From assembly GCA_017979445.1 (NCBI GenBank), contig CM030705.1, positions 11,942,679 through 12,006,678 on the forward strand: a stretch of DNA of 64,000 nt. Direction: 5' to 3'. Positions 44,900 to 56,749 of this stretch are shown piece after piece. The notes under the pieces were generated by a model. It made no database searches, had not been told where the DNA came from, and saw only the letters and a list, made by a program, of their open reading frames with translations. This stretch comes from Akebia trifoliata. Its lineage: Eukaryota > Streptophyta > Magnoliopsida > Ranunculales > Lardizabalaceae. Made by a program: the position numbers and the translations under genes. Numbering within the stretch: position 1 is the first letter of the stretch; every line of letters begins with the position of its first letter.

Positions 44900-47800
44900 T
44901 GTGAGAATGAGAAACTGATGGTCATCATTATTGACCAAATTAGTCAAAAGTGTTGGAACTGAGTAAGTAATTAGTTGTTTAATTGATTTACAGCCAATTG
45001 CCTTGGGGAAAATATCAGATGTCTCAATTAGCATCAAAGGTCAGATTCAAGTTGATGGGACTACTACGATCTATGACTAGTGGTGTGTCCTAATTTCTTT
45101 CTTACCTATTTATATTTCCTCATCACATTTTATTCATCCACGACAAATTAATAAATTATTATTTGAGATTATTGCATATTGTGAGTCTAATTTACTTCAA
45201 TTCTCATCTTGCTCCTTATTTATTTTTATAGTCCAAGAAGTATCCCCAATTTTGGTTAGATTAATCTCCTTGATTCGCATGCTCCACCTTGTCACGTTTT
45301 ACAATATTTAAATAATCATATTTTTGTGGAAGGGCATATAAAGATTTGAAGTCATGACTTGAGTTGGACAAACGATTCAACCTGATCCAATCAATTCAAA
45401 TGATATTCAACTATAACTTGATCAAGAATCGTGGACTAAAATTACAACTAGTACGTAATTTGACATATTTGTAATTGATTCATGTAAGATAAACAATGTG
45501 ATTTGGCACCGACTTATGGTAATGCAAGATATTCATGAATGAAGATCCATATAAAAACATAAATAAGTTATGTAGATCCACATAGATATATAGTTTATCC
45601 AACTTCCAAGAGAGATGAGGACAAAGATAATGTCTGCTATCCATGAAATGATACAAATACAAATTTGGACTGAATGCCTTTTCTTTGAAAAAATATTTTT
45701 AAAAAATCTCTTTGAAATTACAATTTAAGGATTCAAACATAAACTTTTGCTTGCAGTATATATTTACTAAGGTGGAATGAGTTTTCTCAAATTTCGTACA
45801 AAAATCATTTTCAAATTTATTTTAGAACTTTCAGGAGAGTGATTGAAAGAATGAGACATCGGTGAGAGAAGTTTGAGGTTGAGACAGATGTTTGTATCCC
45901 AAGATTTTTTAATTGACTAAACAAATCATGTTCCTCTATTCTATTTTGTATGGGACCATTCATATCTTCTGTAATTAAAGTAGTGTTTAAAATTACAAGA
46001 TTGAAATCAAAGTTGGATTCTCTTGTTTATGTTTTTAAGATATGTAAATCCTAAATGCGATCTTTCTTTCTCAAAATTTTATTCGAATTTTGGGTAACAA
46101 AAGAAGAGAAAAAATTGAACTTATTTTTATCCAATAAAAGAATTGGTAGATCGAATAACATAAATAGGTAAACAAACATGACCTAATGACAATCTCTCTT
46201 GTATATGTCCCAAGTTTATGAGCCTGATTATTGATTGGGTCTTAAAGATCCGACCCGGAAGATCCAAAACAAAAGTTTGGGTTGGATCACATTATATTAG
46301 AGGTTGAGGTCCATTTGCCAACCATGACCAATATAAAACCAATAAAAACTACCACGCTAACGAGATCTGTTGTCTTTATTCTTAGTGGTGGGCCTTAGAG
46401 GACAAAATCTAGTGGTCCCAAGCCACGCACGCCCCGGGCCCACAAGGACTTAATTTGATTTGACGTGTCTATTGCTAGATGACTCATCTGTGACCCACCA
46501 TTATAGTGCTCCACACATTCGACTCAGACGAAGGTCTCTCTGCCACTCTCGACTTCAAGAATCAGATAATAATCTGGATATCCTCCTCTCTGCCATCTTT
46601 TATTTTTGAGATTTCTATCCAATATTTTAATATAAATATATTGTGGGGACCTTTTATTAATTAATTTTTTAAATTAAAAAATATATGAAAAATTGGTGAC
46701 CCAAAAGTAAAATATTGGTATTTTATTACCAATTTATTAGATTCTTATAACTTCCTTTTCATGCACATATATTCCTTTTCTTTTCTTTTTTATTCAATTA
46801 TTATTTTTGTCCCTTTTTTTTAAACCTTTTAAGTAATATAAAATTATCTCTAAATGTACTTTGATGATTGAGAAAATATCCTCAGAACATATTTATTGAT
46901 AAATTATGATGGGATCTTAGCCAAATTTGACTCACAAATTTATTTTTATTTTTTTTATTAGTTATAAAATTTTACTTTTTCACAAAACCCATTAAAAGTA
47001 AGTAAATCGGGATACAGGTACCTACATGCATGCAAAGAAATTTAAAGTTTTGATGTAAGGAAACCTCGATCTACATACACGCACCTACGACAATGTGCAT
47101 TTCACATTACCGGACTAGATGCTCTTCAAGGTCAAGAAACAATTCGATTGGTAGATTGTAATTAATATGTTGAATTCTTCGAATGATGTAAAGATAAAGA
47201 GAATGTGCAAGAGAAAAGTTGAATTCCCTCATATGGTTAAAAGCATCCTATCATATTCAAATAATTTAGATTTTGGAAAACATAGGTTTCCAATTATAAA
47301 CATAGAACTATTCAAGTAATATTTATTTTTGATAAGCAAGTAATTGTATTAATAAGAAATAAAAGGAGGGTGAACCCCGTAACTAAATTATATCAATCTC
47401 ACATTTGGGAGATATAATAAGTCTCCCTTTAGAGGCATTGTTAAGTGCTCCATTTTATTTTTTTCATTGAGGCTGAATCTAAACCTGTGCTCAAGAGATG
47501 ACTGTCCATATATTGATAAGATATATTGATAAGGGATGTATGGATTCCCGGGAAGAGAGGAGCCTCAGTGGTCCCCCTCCCCCTGGGATTGAAATCTCAT
47601 TTCTTTTCTATAAAAGGGAGAGACTCCAAAGAGACCAACTAGTTGCAAATCACCTAGTATTGATAAACTCTGTAAGTGAAAAAATCACCCTTACGTTCCA
47701 TTGATATGATTGCACTTACAAAAAAAAAAAAAAATTGCACCCCATATTTTTCTTTGGAAGCTAAAATCAGTCTCAAACTTCTCTATCTTCTTCTTTTTCA

Positions 47801-49040
47801 TTCCGTGAGATTGGTGGGGAAAAAAAAAAGAGAGTTATTGAAGTGAAGTGCAATCATAACGATTTCAATTTTATTTTTTATTTTTTATAAAAGTATATTT
47901 TCAAAAATTTGGGTGAACTCGATGACTTGTGATCTACTAGTAGTCGATCACTTTCACAAAATAAATAAAGGACATTATAATAGTAATCACTAACTTCGTT
48001 TTTTAATAGGTCACGCCTCAAAGTTGCAATGTGTAAACAACGTCGGTCCAATATTGTTTTGTTACATATTACTTCACTATTTATTATTTTTATTTTTATT
48101 TTATATTAAAAATATTCATTAATCAGTAATTTAATTTAAAACCTTTATGTATGTAATGGTTTATTATTTTATGTCAGTATCCAAACATGTGAATAAACAA
48201 AACTGAAAATAAAATAACAAAGTAGTAACCATTGTATATATGTCTTTAGTATACTTTAAATAATAGAATTATTGAAGAATAATGCATAGAAGACTAATGT
48301 AGGACTCTCATTGGATTCCCAACTCTAGAATGATTTATGTGGAGCACTTGATTGAGACAAATATTTGAAAAAATAGCCCCCACGATTGCTTTAATGTTTG
48401 ATAGAATATTCCCAGCTCCAATGGGCTTAAGCCCCATCAGTCAATTGCTCTTAAAACTAAGGAAAAAAGAGAGGTTAAAGTAAGGTTTAAAGCAAAGGGA
48501 GGTGCTTAGTTCCTCTAAACAAACTGCCAAAAAAAAAAAAAAAGGGCTTATCTTAATCTATCTCATTTGCTATCTTAGAAGGATAATTCTCCCATGTGTT
48601 TATCCTTCGTATTTTATTTGGACTTTATGGCTGATCTTGTAAAAAAGAAAAGTAAAGATGAAGCTGGATTTGATGTAAGGGGTCATGGAGGTTGTGTGGG
48701 AATCCTAGAGTTTAATCAAGAGAACCCTAGTTTTCTTTGAAACTCAAATAATTATTAGTAATTGATGGGATTTGAGAGTTGAGACCAATCGAAAAGTTCC
48801 TTAGTCGGCAGAATGTAACTAACAAGAAATCAGCAAACTTCCCATTTGATCCAATAGTCTCCATCACATTTAATAAAAATAGGAAACCTAACGGGATGAT
48901 AAAGTAGGCCATGGTGTGATTTGATCTCGTGTGGGCCACACAAACATATAAAAAAGAAAGAAAGAATAATAATAAAAGTCCAAGTCTCACATACTGACAA
49001 ATTGGAATGTAGTTTGGTTACTTGGTGGACTGAACCTCCA
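44900..49040. other. Gene-free stretch
   Basis: No coding region was found. A LINE-tail-like word (TTTTTGATAAGCAAGTAATTG, about 47325) may be a solo LINE end, and GAGACCAACTAGTTGC (about 47627) is a solo end of the MITE type at 18.5 kb. Otherwise it is AT-rich sequence with poly-A and poly-T runs. Confidence 0.4.
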
Positions 49041-49044
49041 TAAT

Positions 49045-49630
49045 GCTATGTTTGGAAAAGTTGTTGTTGCTTATTCAACTTGTTGAAGTTGAAAGGAAGT
49101 TGTTGTTGTTGAACCAACTTGTTGTATTAAGTGTATTGTTTGATGATTTACTGTCTGAATGTTAAGTTATTTGGTAATCTATTATCTAGAATTTACTAAA
49201 TGAACTTAAAAATGATATTTTTATAAAAGGTAATTAGATTATTTATTATATAATTCATAAGATGTTAATAATATGCATAAACATTATGATTTTACAAGAA
49301 AAATAATAATAGAAAATGAAATACAAATCCTTTCTTCTTCGGTCACATTAATGCACGGGAAGAGCATATTATTCTCCTCTACTAGTTACAATATACAAAA
49401 ATAGTCCACCCAAATTTTATGCATCGTTGTTTCTCAAGTAATCTTTATTAACGGTTGACTACAAATGATCCTAAGAAAAATATGAATGAAAATAAAATAT
49501 CTTCAATAAGCACAATATGTATACGTAATATTATAAATCCAATAAACACAACAATGAAGAGGTAACTCCATATTTCTTTACTTTGAGAAGAATTTGAACA
49601 ACAACTTCAACAACAACAGATGAAGTCTAA
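49045..49630. mobile_element. Possible MITE with GTTGTTGTTG ends
   Basis: The left part has GTTGTTGTTGC and AACTTGTTGAAGTTG. The right part has CAACAACTTCAACAACAAC in inverse orientation, about 590 bp apart. Since the words are low-complexity, the pairing could be fortuitous; no target duplication was seen. Confidence 0.3.
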
Positions 49631-49845
49631 TAGTTGAACTCATCTAAAATTAAAAAATAAAAATAATAATTAATAAATAATCCCACATAATGAACTAAGC
49701 TGAGGCATAAGTGTACTACAACCTTTAAAACAAGCATTATAATAGAATTTATAACCTTCTAATAAAATTCTTAACTATATAATTGCTTCAAAATACTATG
49801 AAAATAATAAAAATCCAACCAATTGAAAAACAAGTAAGTCCAACC

Positions 49846-50808
49846 TTACTCAGTAAGATTTCAAAATCTTACTAAGTATCGTCGAGCACATCGTGTGGCA
49901 TCCAAAAACATGATCCGGTGTCATATGGATATAGAAGACATGATCCTATGAACTTAGAAAAAGAATTTCAAAAAAATCTTATATTTCACCATCGAATTTT
50001 AATTTTAAGTTTTAGAATTGGGTGAGAGTTCGATAACCGGCTATTTTCAAAATCTTCTATCAAGCCCAAATCATGCTGTTGGTTTTCAGTATCTTTCTAT
50101 TGAGTCTGAGTTTTTCCAAGTAATCTAGAAGGTTGTAGTGCTGGATTGGCAGTCTGGTAATCCATTTGAGTCCATGCCCCTTACTTAAAAGTGTTTCTCT
50201 TTTTCAAAAAAGAGTAAACTTACCTCTCGAGCAACCATGTGAAAGTCGTAAAGAACATAAAAAAACAAAATGAAATCCAGAGAAGAGAGCCGTGCGTGCT
50301 TGCTGTCGGTAGCAATTATTGTTAGCCGAGAGATTCGGTATGTAATTAGTCGAATACAATCGGCATCCAACGTCAAGATTCACAACATGCGTCTTTAAAA
50401 TAAATTTTCTAAAATAAAATGGGTAGATCATAATTTACTGAGCCCAGCTAGCCTTACTAAGTTAGTAAGGATTTCACCCTTACTAAAGATCCTTAGGTTC
50501 ACCTTGTGACATTAAAAAACATGATCCGGTGCTTCAGGTTGTAGAGGACAAAACTATATGAACTTTGAATAAAATTAAATTTAAAAAATAGTTACTTTTA
50601 ATTGTTGAATTTTAATTTTAAATTTTGGATTTAGGTGATAGTTTAGTAGCCATCCATTTTTAAAACCCTGGATCAAGCCTAAAAAATTCTTTTTTTTTTA
50701 ATTAAATTTTTTTTTTCAATCTGATTTTTTCCCATGAAATTTAGAGGGCTATGGTGTTGGTTGCTAAAATGACCCTTAGTAAGGTGTAAAATCAAGTAGT
50801 TTAGTAAG
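49846..50808. repeat. Two diverged copies of a CTTACTAA-bounded repeat
   Basis: Copy 1 (about 49846-50165) and copy 2 (about 50452-50808) share ACATGATCCGGTG, GAATTTTAATTTTAA and TCAAGCC in the same order. Copy 2 is bounded by CCTTACTAAGTTAGTAAGG and the inverse TTTAGTAAGG, so it looks like a MITE. Confidence 0.6.
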
Positions 50809-51484
50809 GAAAATGTTTCTCTAATTTATTTGGTAAGAGATAAAAAGTTATTTACAAAATATATTTACTTTGAGAAAAAACCCCTGGCTCTTTCTTATAT
50901 ATATATCTTTTTCCAAATGTTTATAATAAAAAAAAACTTAATTTTGAAAATAACATTTTAAGATTTTGTTTTTAAAAAAAAATCATTATTTAATGATAAT
51001 AAAATCCTTACCTTTTATATTAAAAGATAAAATACAAATGTTTTTCAAAAATATTAATTGAAAACATGATTTTTGAGATTACAACGATCAATTAACGTTG
51101 TGGATGTTATGTGTGGGTGGGCATGTTAATATCCAGTACTTCATAGGGTTTTAGCATTTTTCACAAATTTGAATTTTTTATAAAATGTCTTAGAAATATA
51201 TTTAATATTTTATCTTCCAGTGAAAACAAATAAATATATTTTAATTTTAATTTGTGCAATAAATACTTCTACTGTAATATTTAAAGTGCAATATATAAAA
51301 AAAAAATTAAAAAACATAAAGAGTTCTAATATTTAAAGTACCAATACGACTTTATAAGTACTAAAGTACCTTTACTTTATTTTTATTTTTTTATAATAAA
51401 AGACAATAATAAATATATTCTTCAAAAACATAGTTGAGTGAATGTTACTACCCCCCAAATCCTTTGATATTGACATTCCCATAT

Positions 51485-51664
51485 GAATAATGCTGAAGTG
51501 ACCTCAAGATTGTACCTCACATCACGCTTTCCTGACATGGTAGTGTATATCAACCATTGATATTTTTCACTCATATCTTGATGAAAGCATCTATGATTTC
51601 TATCCACTTCCACATCAGAAGTTGCGATATAAGGTACAATCTTGAGGTCACTCCAGCATGACTC
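51485..51664. mobile_element. Family A foldback MITE, copy A10
   Basis: 180 bp with a perfect 9-bp duplication TTCCCATAT (51476-51484 and 51665-51673). The ends are GAATAATGCTGAAGTGACCT and (reverse complement) GAGTCATGCTGGAGTGACCT. The next arm segment CAAGATTGTACCTCA is also self-complementary. Confidence 0.92.
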
Positions 51665-51733
51665 TTCCCATATATCTCTATTGAGAAAAGGTAGAGTAGA
51701 AGAGGTTATACATCAAAATTCGGATTTCAAAAA

Positions 51734-51911
51734 GAGTCTTAGAGTAACCTTCATATTGTTCTCATATCGTACATCCTGACGTGAAAGTGCATAAGAACCA
51801 TAGATGCTTTTTCACTCATATCTTGATAAAAAAACTTTCATGGTTCCTATGCACTTTCATGTCAGGATGTGCGATGTGAAGTACAATCTTGAGGTCACTT
51901 CAACATTATTC
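51734..51911. mobile_element. Family A foldback MITE, copy A11
   Basis: 178 bp with a perfect 9-bp duplication TTTCAAAAA (51725-51733 and 51912-51920). The inner arms CATCCTGACGTGAAAGTGCA and the core ATAGATGCTTTTTCACTC resemble A4 more than its neighbour A10. The outer left arm has decayed. Confidence 0.9.
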
Positions 51912-52028
51912 TTTCAAAAATACCCCTATTTTAACATTTAAAGTTAATATAATTAATATCATTTTGATTAAAATCAGAAAAATTGCAATCCATGACTCTA
52001 CAATCATGTTGTTTAATTTTTAAAATTA

Positions 52029-52031
<3 letters not shown>

Positions 52032-52079
<48 letters not shown>
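52032..52079. repeat. (TA)n microsatellite hosting the family B array
   Basis: About 48 bp of alternating TA immediately precede the first element of the array. Shorter TA tracts follow every element. Confidence 0.9.
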
Positions 52080-52083
<4 letters not shown>

Positions 52084-52489
52084 CAGGTTCAAGGGCCATG
52101 TGAGAAAACATGTAAGAAAACTTTCGTTTTTCAAAATAAGGGTTAGAGGTTTTGGATTGAGCTGATTTTTTGCAAGGATGGTCACTATGATGAGAAGATC
52201 ATCCTCACAAAAAATCAGCTCAATCAGAAATCTCTAAATCCATCAAAAGTGATTTACAAATTAGTGATAAAAATTGAAAAAAAATCGACGGTCCACATTC
52301 TAAATCACTTTTAATGGGGTTAGAAGTTTCAGATTGGGCTGATTTTTTTTTTTAGATGATCTTCCCATCATAGAGATCATCCTCACAAAAAATCAGCTCA
52401 ATCTAAAATTTCTAACCCATATTTTAAAATTTTATTTACCGCCGAAAGTTTTCTTACATGTTTTCTCACATGGCCCTTGAACCTGACCC
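52080..52489. mobile_element. Family B foldback MITE, copy B2 (array element 1)
   Basis: 410 bp. Outer arms GGGTCAGGTTCAAGGGCC plus AAAACATGTAAGAAAACTTT, near-perfectly repeated inverted at the right end. The inner double hairpin is shared with B1 (TGAGCTGATTTTTTGCAAGG type). The flanks are TA repeats, compatible with a 9-bp duplication of ATATATATA. Confidence 0.88.
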
Positions 52490-52505
52490 ATATATATATA
52501 TATAT

Positions 52506-52874
52506 GGGTCCCTATCCGTGGCCAACAGTTTGGCAAACATTTTGGCAAACACTTTTTCAAAACATGGGTTAGAGGTCTTGGAATGGGCTGATTTTTGGTG
52601 AGGATGATCTCTACGGTGAGGAGATCATCCTCACCAAAAATCAGCTCATTCCAAAACTTCTAGCCCCATTTTACAAGTTGAAAAATCGTGAACCGTCCAT
52701 TTTTTGTAAACCATTTTTGATGAGGTTAGAAGTTTTGGAATGGGCTGATTTTTGGTGATGATGATCTCCTCACCATAGAGATCATCCTCACCAAAAATCA
52801 GCCCATTCCAAGACCTCTAACCCATGTTTTGAAAAATGTGTTTGCCAAACATTTGGCCATTGAACGCTACTCTC
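52506..52874. mobile_element. Family B foldback MITE, copy B3 (array element 2)
   Basis: 369 bp. Left end GGGTCCCTATCCGTGGCC; right end (reverse complement) GAGAGTAGCGTTCAATGGCC. The arm word TTTGGCAAACA occurs in both arms. The core hairpins (GGTGAGGATGATCTC and complement) are well preserved. A 16-bp TA spacer lies on either side. Confidence 0.87.
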
Positions 52875-52890
52875 TATATATATATATATA

Positions 52891-53279
52891 GGGAGCGGTT
52901 CAGCAGCCCCATCGTGGTGCCCCATATGGTGCCATGCATTTTTCAAAACATGGGTTACAAGCTTTGGAATGAGCTGATTTTTTGTGAGGATGATCTCTAT
53001 GATGAGGAGATCATCCTCACCAAAAATCAGCTCAATCCAAAACTTCTAACTCCGTCAAAAGTGATTTACAAAAATTGGACGGTCCACGACTCTTCAACTT
53101 GTAAATTAGGGTTAGAAGTTTCAAAATGAGCTGATTTTTTGTGAGGATGATCTCTTCACCGTAGAGATCATCCTCACAAAAAATCAGCCTATTCCAAAAC
53201 TTGTAACCCCATCAAAAGTGATTTACAAAAAATGCGTGGCACCATATGGGGCACCATAAGGGGCTGCTGAACCGTTCCC
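52891..53279. mobile_element. Family B foldback MITE, copy B4 (array element 3)
   Basis: 389 bp. Ends GGGAGCGGTTCAGCAGCCCC and (reverse complement) GGGAACGGTTCAGCAGCCCC. The variable arms contain GGTGCCCCATATGGTGCCA and its complement. The core is the same as in B2 and B3. Confidence 0.88.
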
Positions 53280-53295
53280 ATATATATATATATAT

Positions 53296-53682
53296 GGGAG
53301 CGGTTCGGCAGCCCTAAAGTTTGTCAAGTTTTGTGCCAAACATTTTTTGTAAATCACTTTTGGTGGGGTTAGAAGTTTTGAAATAGGCTGATTTTTTGTG
53401 AGGATGATCTCTACGGTGAAGAGATCATCCTCACAAAAAATCAGCTCATTTTGAAACTTCTAACCCTAGTTTACAAGTTGAAAAATCGTGGACCGTCCAC
53501 TTTTTGTAAATCACTTTTGATGGGGTAGAAGTTTTGGAATAGGCTGATTTTTGGTGATGATGATCTCCTCATCATAAAGATCATCCTCACAAAAAATCAG
53601 CTCATTCCAAAGTTTCTAACCCATTTTTTGAAAAATGTTTGGCACCAAACTTGGCAAACTTTAAGGCTGCTGAACAGTCCCC
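53296..53682. mobile_element. Family B foldback MITE, copy B5 (array element 4)
   Basis: 387 bp. Ends GGGAGCGGTTCGGCAGCC and (reverse complement) GGGGACTGTTCAGCAGCC. The variable arms carry AAAGTTTGYCAAGTTT and GTGCCAAACAT with their complements. The core matches the other copies. Confidence 0.88.
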
Positions 53683-53699
53683 TATATATATATATATAT

Positions 53700-56570
53700 T
53701 ATGAAATCTTTGAAAATCCTTTAATCAATATTTTAAATTACAAATAAACCCTTTTGATGCATTTGCAATCTGCACACACCACCTCCTACTACCTAAGTTA
53801 AGGATAGAAGGGTGGGCATTAGTGACATAAGTAACATTAGTTAATTTTTAAATTACAAAAAAAAAAAAAAAAAAAACCCCTTAAACGAGCATGTTTAGCT
53901 AGAGAAATAATTTTATTCAAAAAATAATTATAATTATAATTATAATATTTAGTTGATATATGCTTATGATTGCCCATGGGAAAAAGATTTGCCAGGTTCC
54001 GAAAGTCAGCAAGCTTTCTCACTTGCCAATTACAAGCCTCACATGATTACAAGTGCAATTGACTATAGATTATTGACGATGAAAACTCACTGAGTTTAAT
54101 CGTTTAATTTTTGAGAAAATTCTTCCATAAAACTTGTTTTAACCAACTTAATTTCAGAGTCAACATAAAAATGAATCAAGTCCAATTATAAACTCAACCG
54201 AGTTATGCAGTCATACTTGACTTTTATTTTATTTTATTTGAAAAATATAGATATAAATCTTAATTTAAAATATTAAAAATTATTTTTAATCATATAATTT
54301 ATATATTTATTGGACCCAACCAAGTTGACTTGGCTTATAGAACATCCAAATCAAGTTTTTTTTTTTCTTTTAACTATGGTTTTCTTTATTATTTCATCCA
54401 TTAAATCAATGGAAAGGGATGATTTTTCCAAACAAATCAAGAGTGAAGGCAATGTACCTTTGTGAGACAAAGTAATGGTTACCAAATATATCGAAGTTTA
54501 AAAATGATGGATTTTTTGATGAAAAATGAGGGTGTTTTTGACAAGAGCTTGAAGTTGGAGTATCTTGGTCATTTTAAGTTAGTCTCTCATCGAACACCTT
54601 CACCAAGGGGTATCTCAAATATTCACCAAAACCTAAGGGTATATCAAAATTTTCCTTTTCACTTTTACTTTTGTTTTTATTTGTTTATAGGTAAAAAGTC
54701 CTAATTAAAAGAAAGAAAGAAAGAAGTAATGAGTTGAGAAGACCTAACTACTACCTAATACAAAGGAGAAGAAGAATGAATATAAAAATTAAGTAGCACC
54801 AAAAACTAATTATATCTCCACCAATTTAGATAAATCCATATTAAAGATCTTACATCCAAAAGAAGAGAAAACCTAAATATATATCGAATGATAATTTCAT
54901 TGGTATGTAGAGTATAACACCAATATTAACAAACCAAAATAACCTGAGTGTGCGGGAAAACACAACAAAGAGGAATGTGATATAGAGAGTATTAATTATT
55001 TGAATAAAAGGCAATAAAACCAATTGCACAAACAAGAGACACAATAATTTTTTTTTAATGTGGCAAAACCTCAAATTAGGGAAAACATTCACGGCCAAAT
55101 ATTGGGAAATTTTCACTATCAAAGAAGGAAAGAAGTAACGATGTTTTTTTTTTTTTAGGATCGTAGAAGACCACTTCCCTCTTGGTACTTACCCTTTACA
55201 TAAAACCCTAAAAATCCTCTTCTTGTCTCTTCTTTTTTTCTCTATTTTTCCTCCCTTACAAAAGAAATAAAACCCAAAATTAAAGAAGAAAAAAAAAATC
55301 ACCAATTGGCAACGTGTTCCACTTTCGAAAATCCAGAAATTTGAGTCCTTTTAGTGAGTACACGTCTCTCTATATTCTACGGATCATTCATGAAGAAAGT
55401 GATCATTTCCATTAAAAACACAATTATTTCTTTCATTCCAAAGACTATGATAAATGGCAAGTCATTTATTTGAATGTGACGGCCAAATTAATGTTGCCAA
55501 CTTTAGAGCATAGATGACATTGGAATATGAACTCATCGATAGATGTGAGTTAATTTTCAATGGATGAGTAAGTGACTGATAGATTGAACACTTGTTTTAC
55601 ATAACAAATAGGAAATTCACGTAAATGATACCCGGAACCATGATATAGTCCAAAGTTATTACCGACGACTAACATAATTATTTTGACACAAGAACTCCTT
55701 CATGACTACAAACACTAGTCATCTTCTAAGATAGACAAGAATGGGAGGAATTCAACTAATAAGTTTAGTAACATAATCAATCTCCAATTTATTGAACCTT
55801 ATTATGAAATCACAACTCCAAGACATCTCATCTCTTGCTCGAATCATGAAATCTTGAATTTTTGAATTTTAGAAGTGGTAGAATAGAAATTAGGAATTGG
55901 CCAATTCCTTTTAGGTACATTATCGAATTTACTGTTTCTATCCTTTTCATGCTATAGGAAATTACAAAACAACTTGTCCAATTACAACTTTACACTCCTA
56001 CATATTGTAAAAAGTGATAAAAATTATATTGGGAAACTTGCATGCCAAAGTGCTTTTGATCATTAGTTTCATTTTTATACTCTTTAGAAACCTAGTCATC
56101 TACCCACTCTCTCAATTATATGATCATATATTTCTTTCTTTTATAAGGCACCCCTAGAGATAAGTTAAGGTAGGAATTTGGAAAAGACCCCAGTAAGCAT
56201 CCAAGGCACTCAACAATAAGATCAAGGTAAGGGATAGATCCAACTCCAAATATTTTACACTTAACGAAGATTAATTATCAATCCAAACAATGCCTCTAAA
56301 CAAATAATATCCCTAAAAACCCATTTTTTTTCAATGTCAACATCAAGCAATCATCTCTGCAAATGCAAAATCATTGGACCTTAGCCAAAAAATCTGTCAT
56401 ATCTACGTAGCCTTGATGCCCTCTTCATCATTCTTCTAAACGTCTCAACAACTATTTCAGAGAAGGAAAGTAAACAATAAATGATTTTGTCTAAGACCTG
56501 TAAAACTCCTGAAATAATCAAGAAGGCCCCCCCATTAACAAGATAGAGAATGAGGATGTACTTAACAATA
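53700..56570. other. Gene-free stretch
   Basis: AT-rich sequence with poly-A and poly-T runs. Open frames here are short and carry no recognisable motif. I found no element that can be bounded. Confidence 0.45.
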
Positions 56571-56576
56571 TATGTA

Positions 56577-56745
56577 CGGACAGCGTTCAATTGCCAAAGT
56601 CCTAACTGGCCAAAGTGTTTTATCCTATATGAGCTAAAAGTTTCATAATAGGATGATTTTTTGTGAGGATGATCTATATGGTGAGGAGAACATCCTTGCA
56701 AAAAAATCAGCCAATTCTGAAACTATGGCAATGATCTCCTCACAA
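56577..56745. mobile_element. Family B remnant, copy B6
   Basis: The left terminus GGACAGCGTTCAATTGCC resembles the B3 end. One decayed core hairpin follows (TTTTTTGTGAGGATGATCTA facing CATCCTTGC), but the second hairpin and right terminus are missing apart from GATGATCTCC-like debris near 56732. Confidence 0.7.
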
Positions 56746-56749
56746 ATTC

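Noticed and set aside
56381..56701. 106-residue minus-strand frame over the family B remnant
   Set aside because: Half of it lies in the decayed foldback element and it shows no protein family features.
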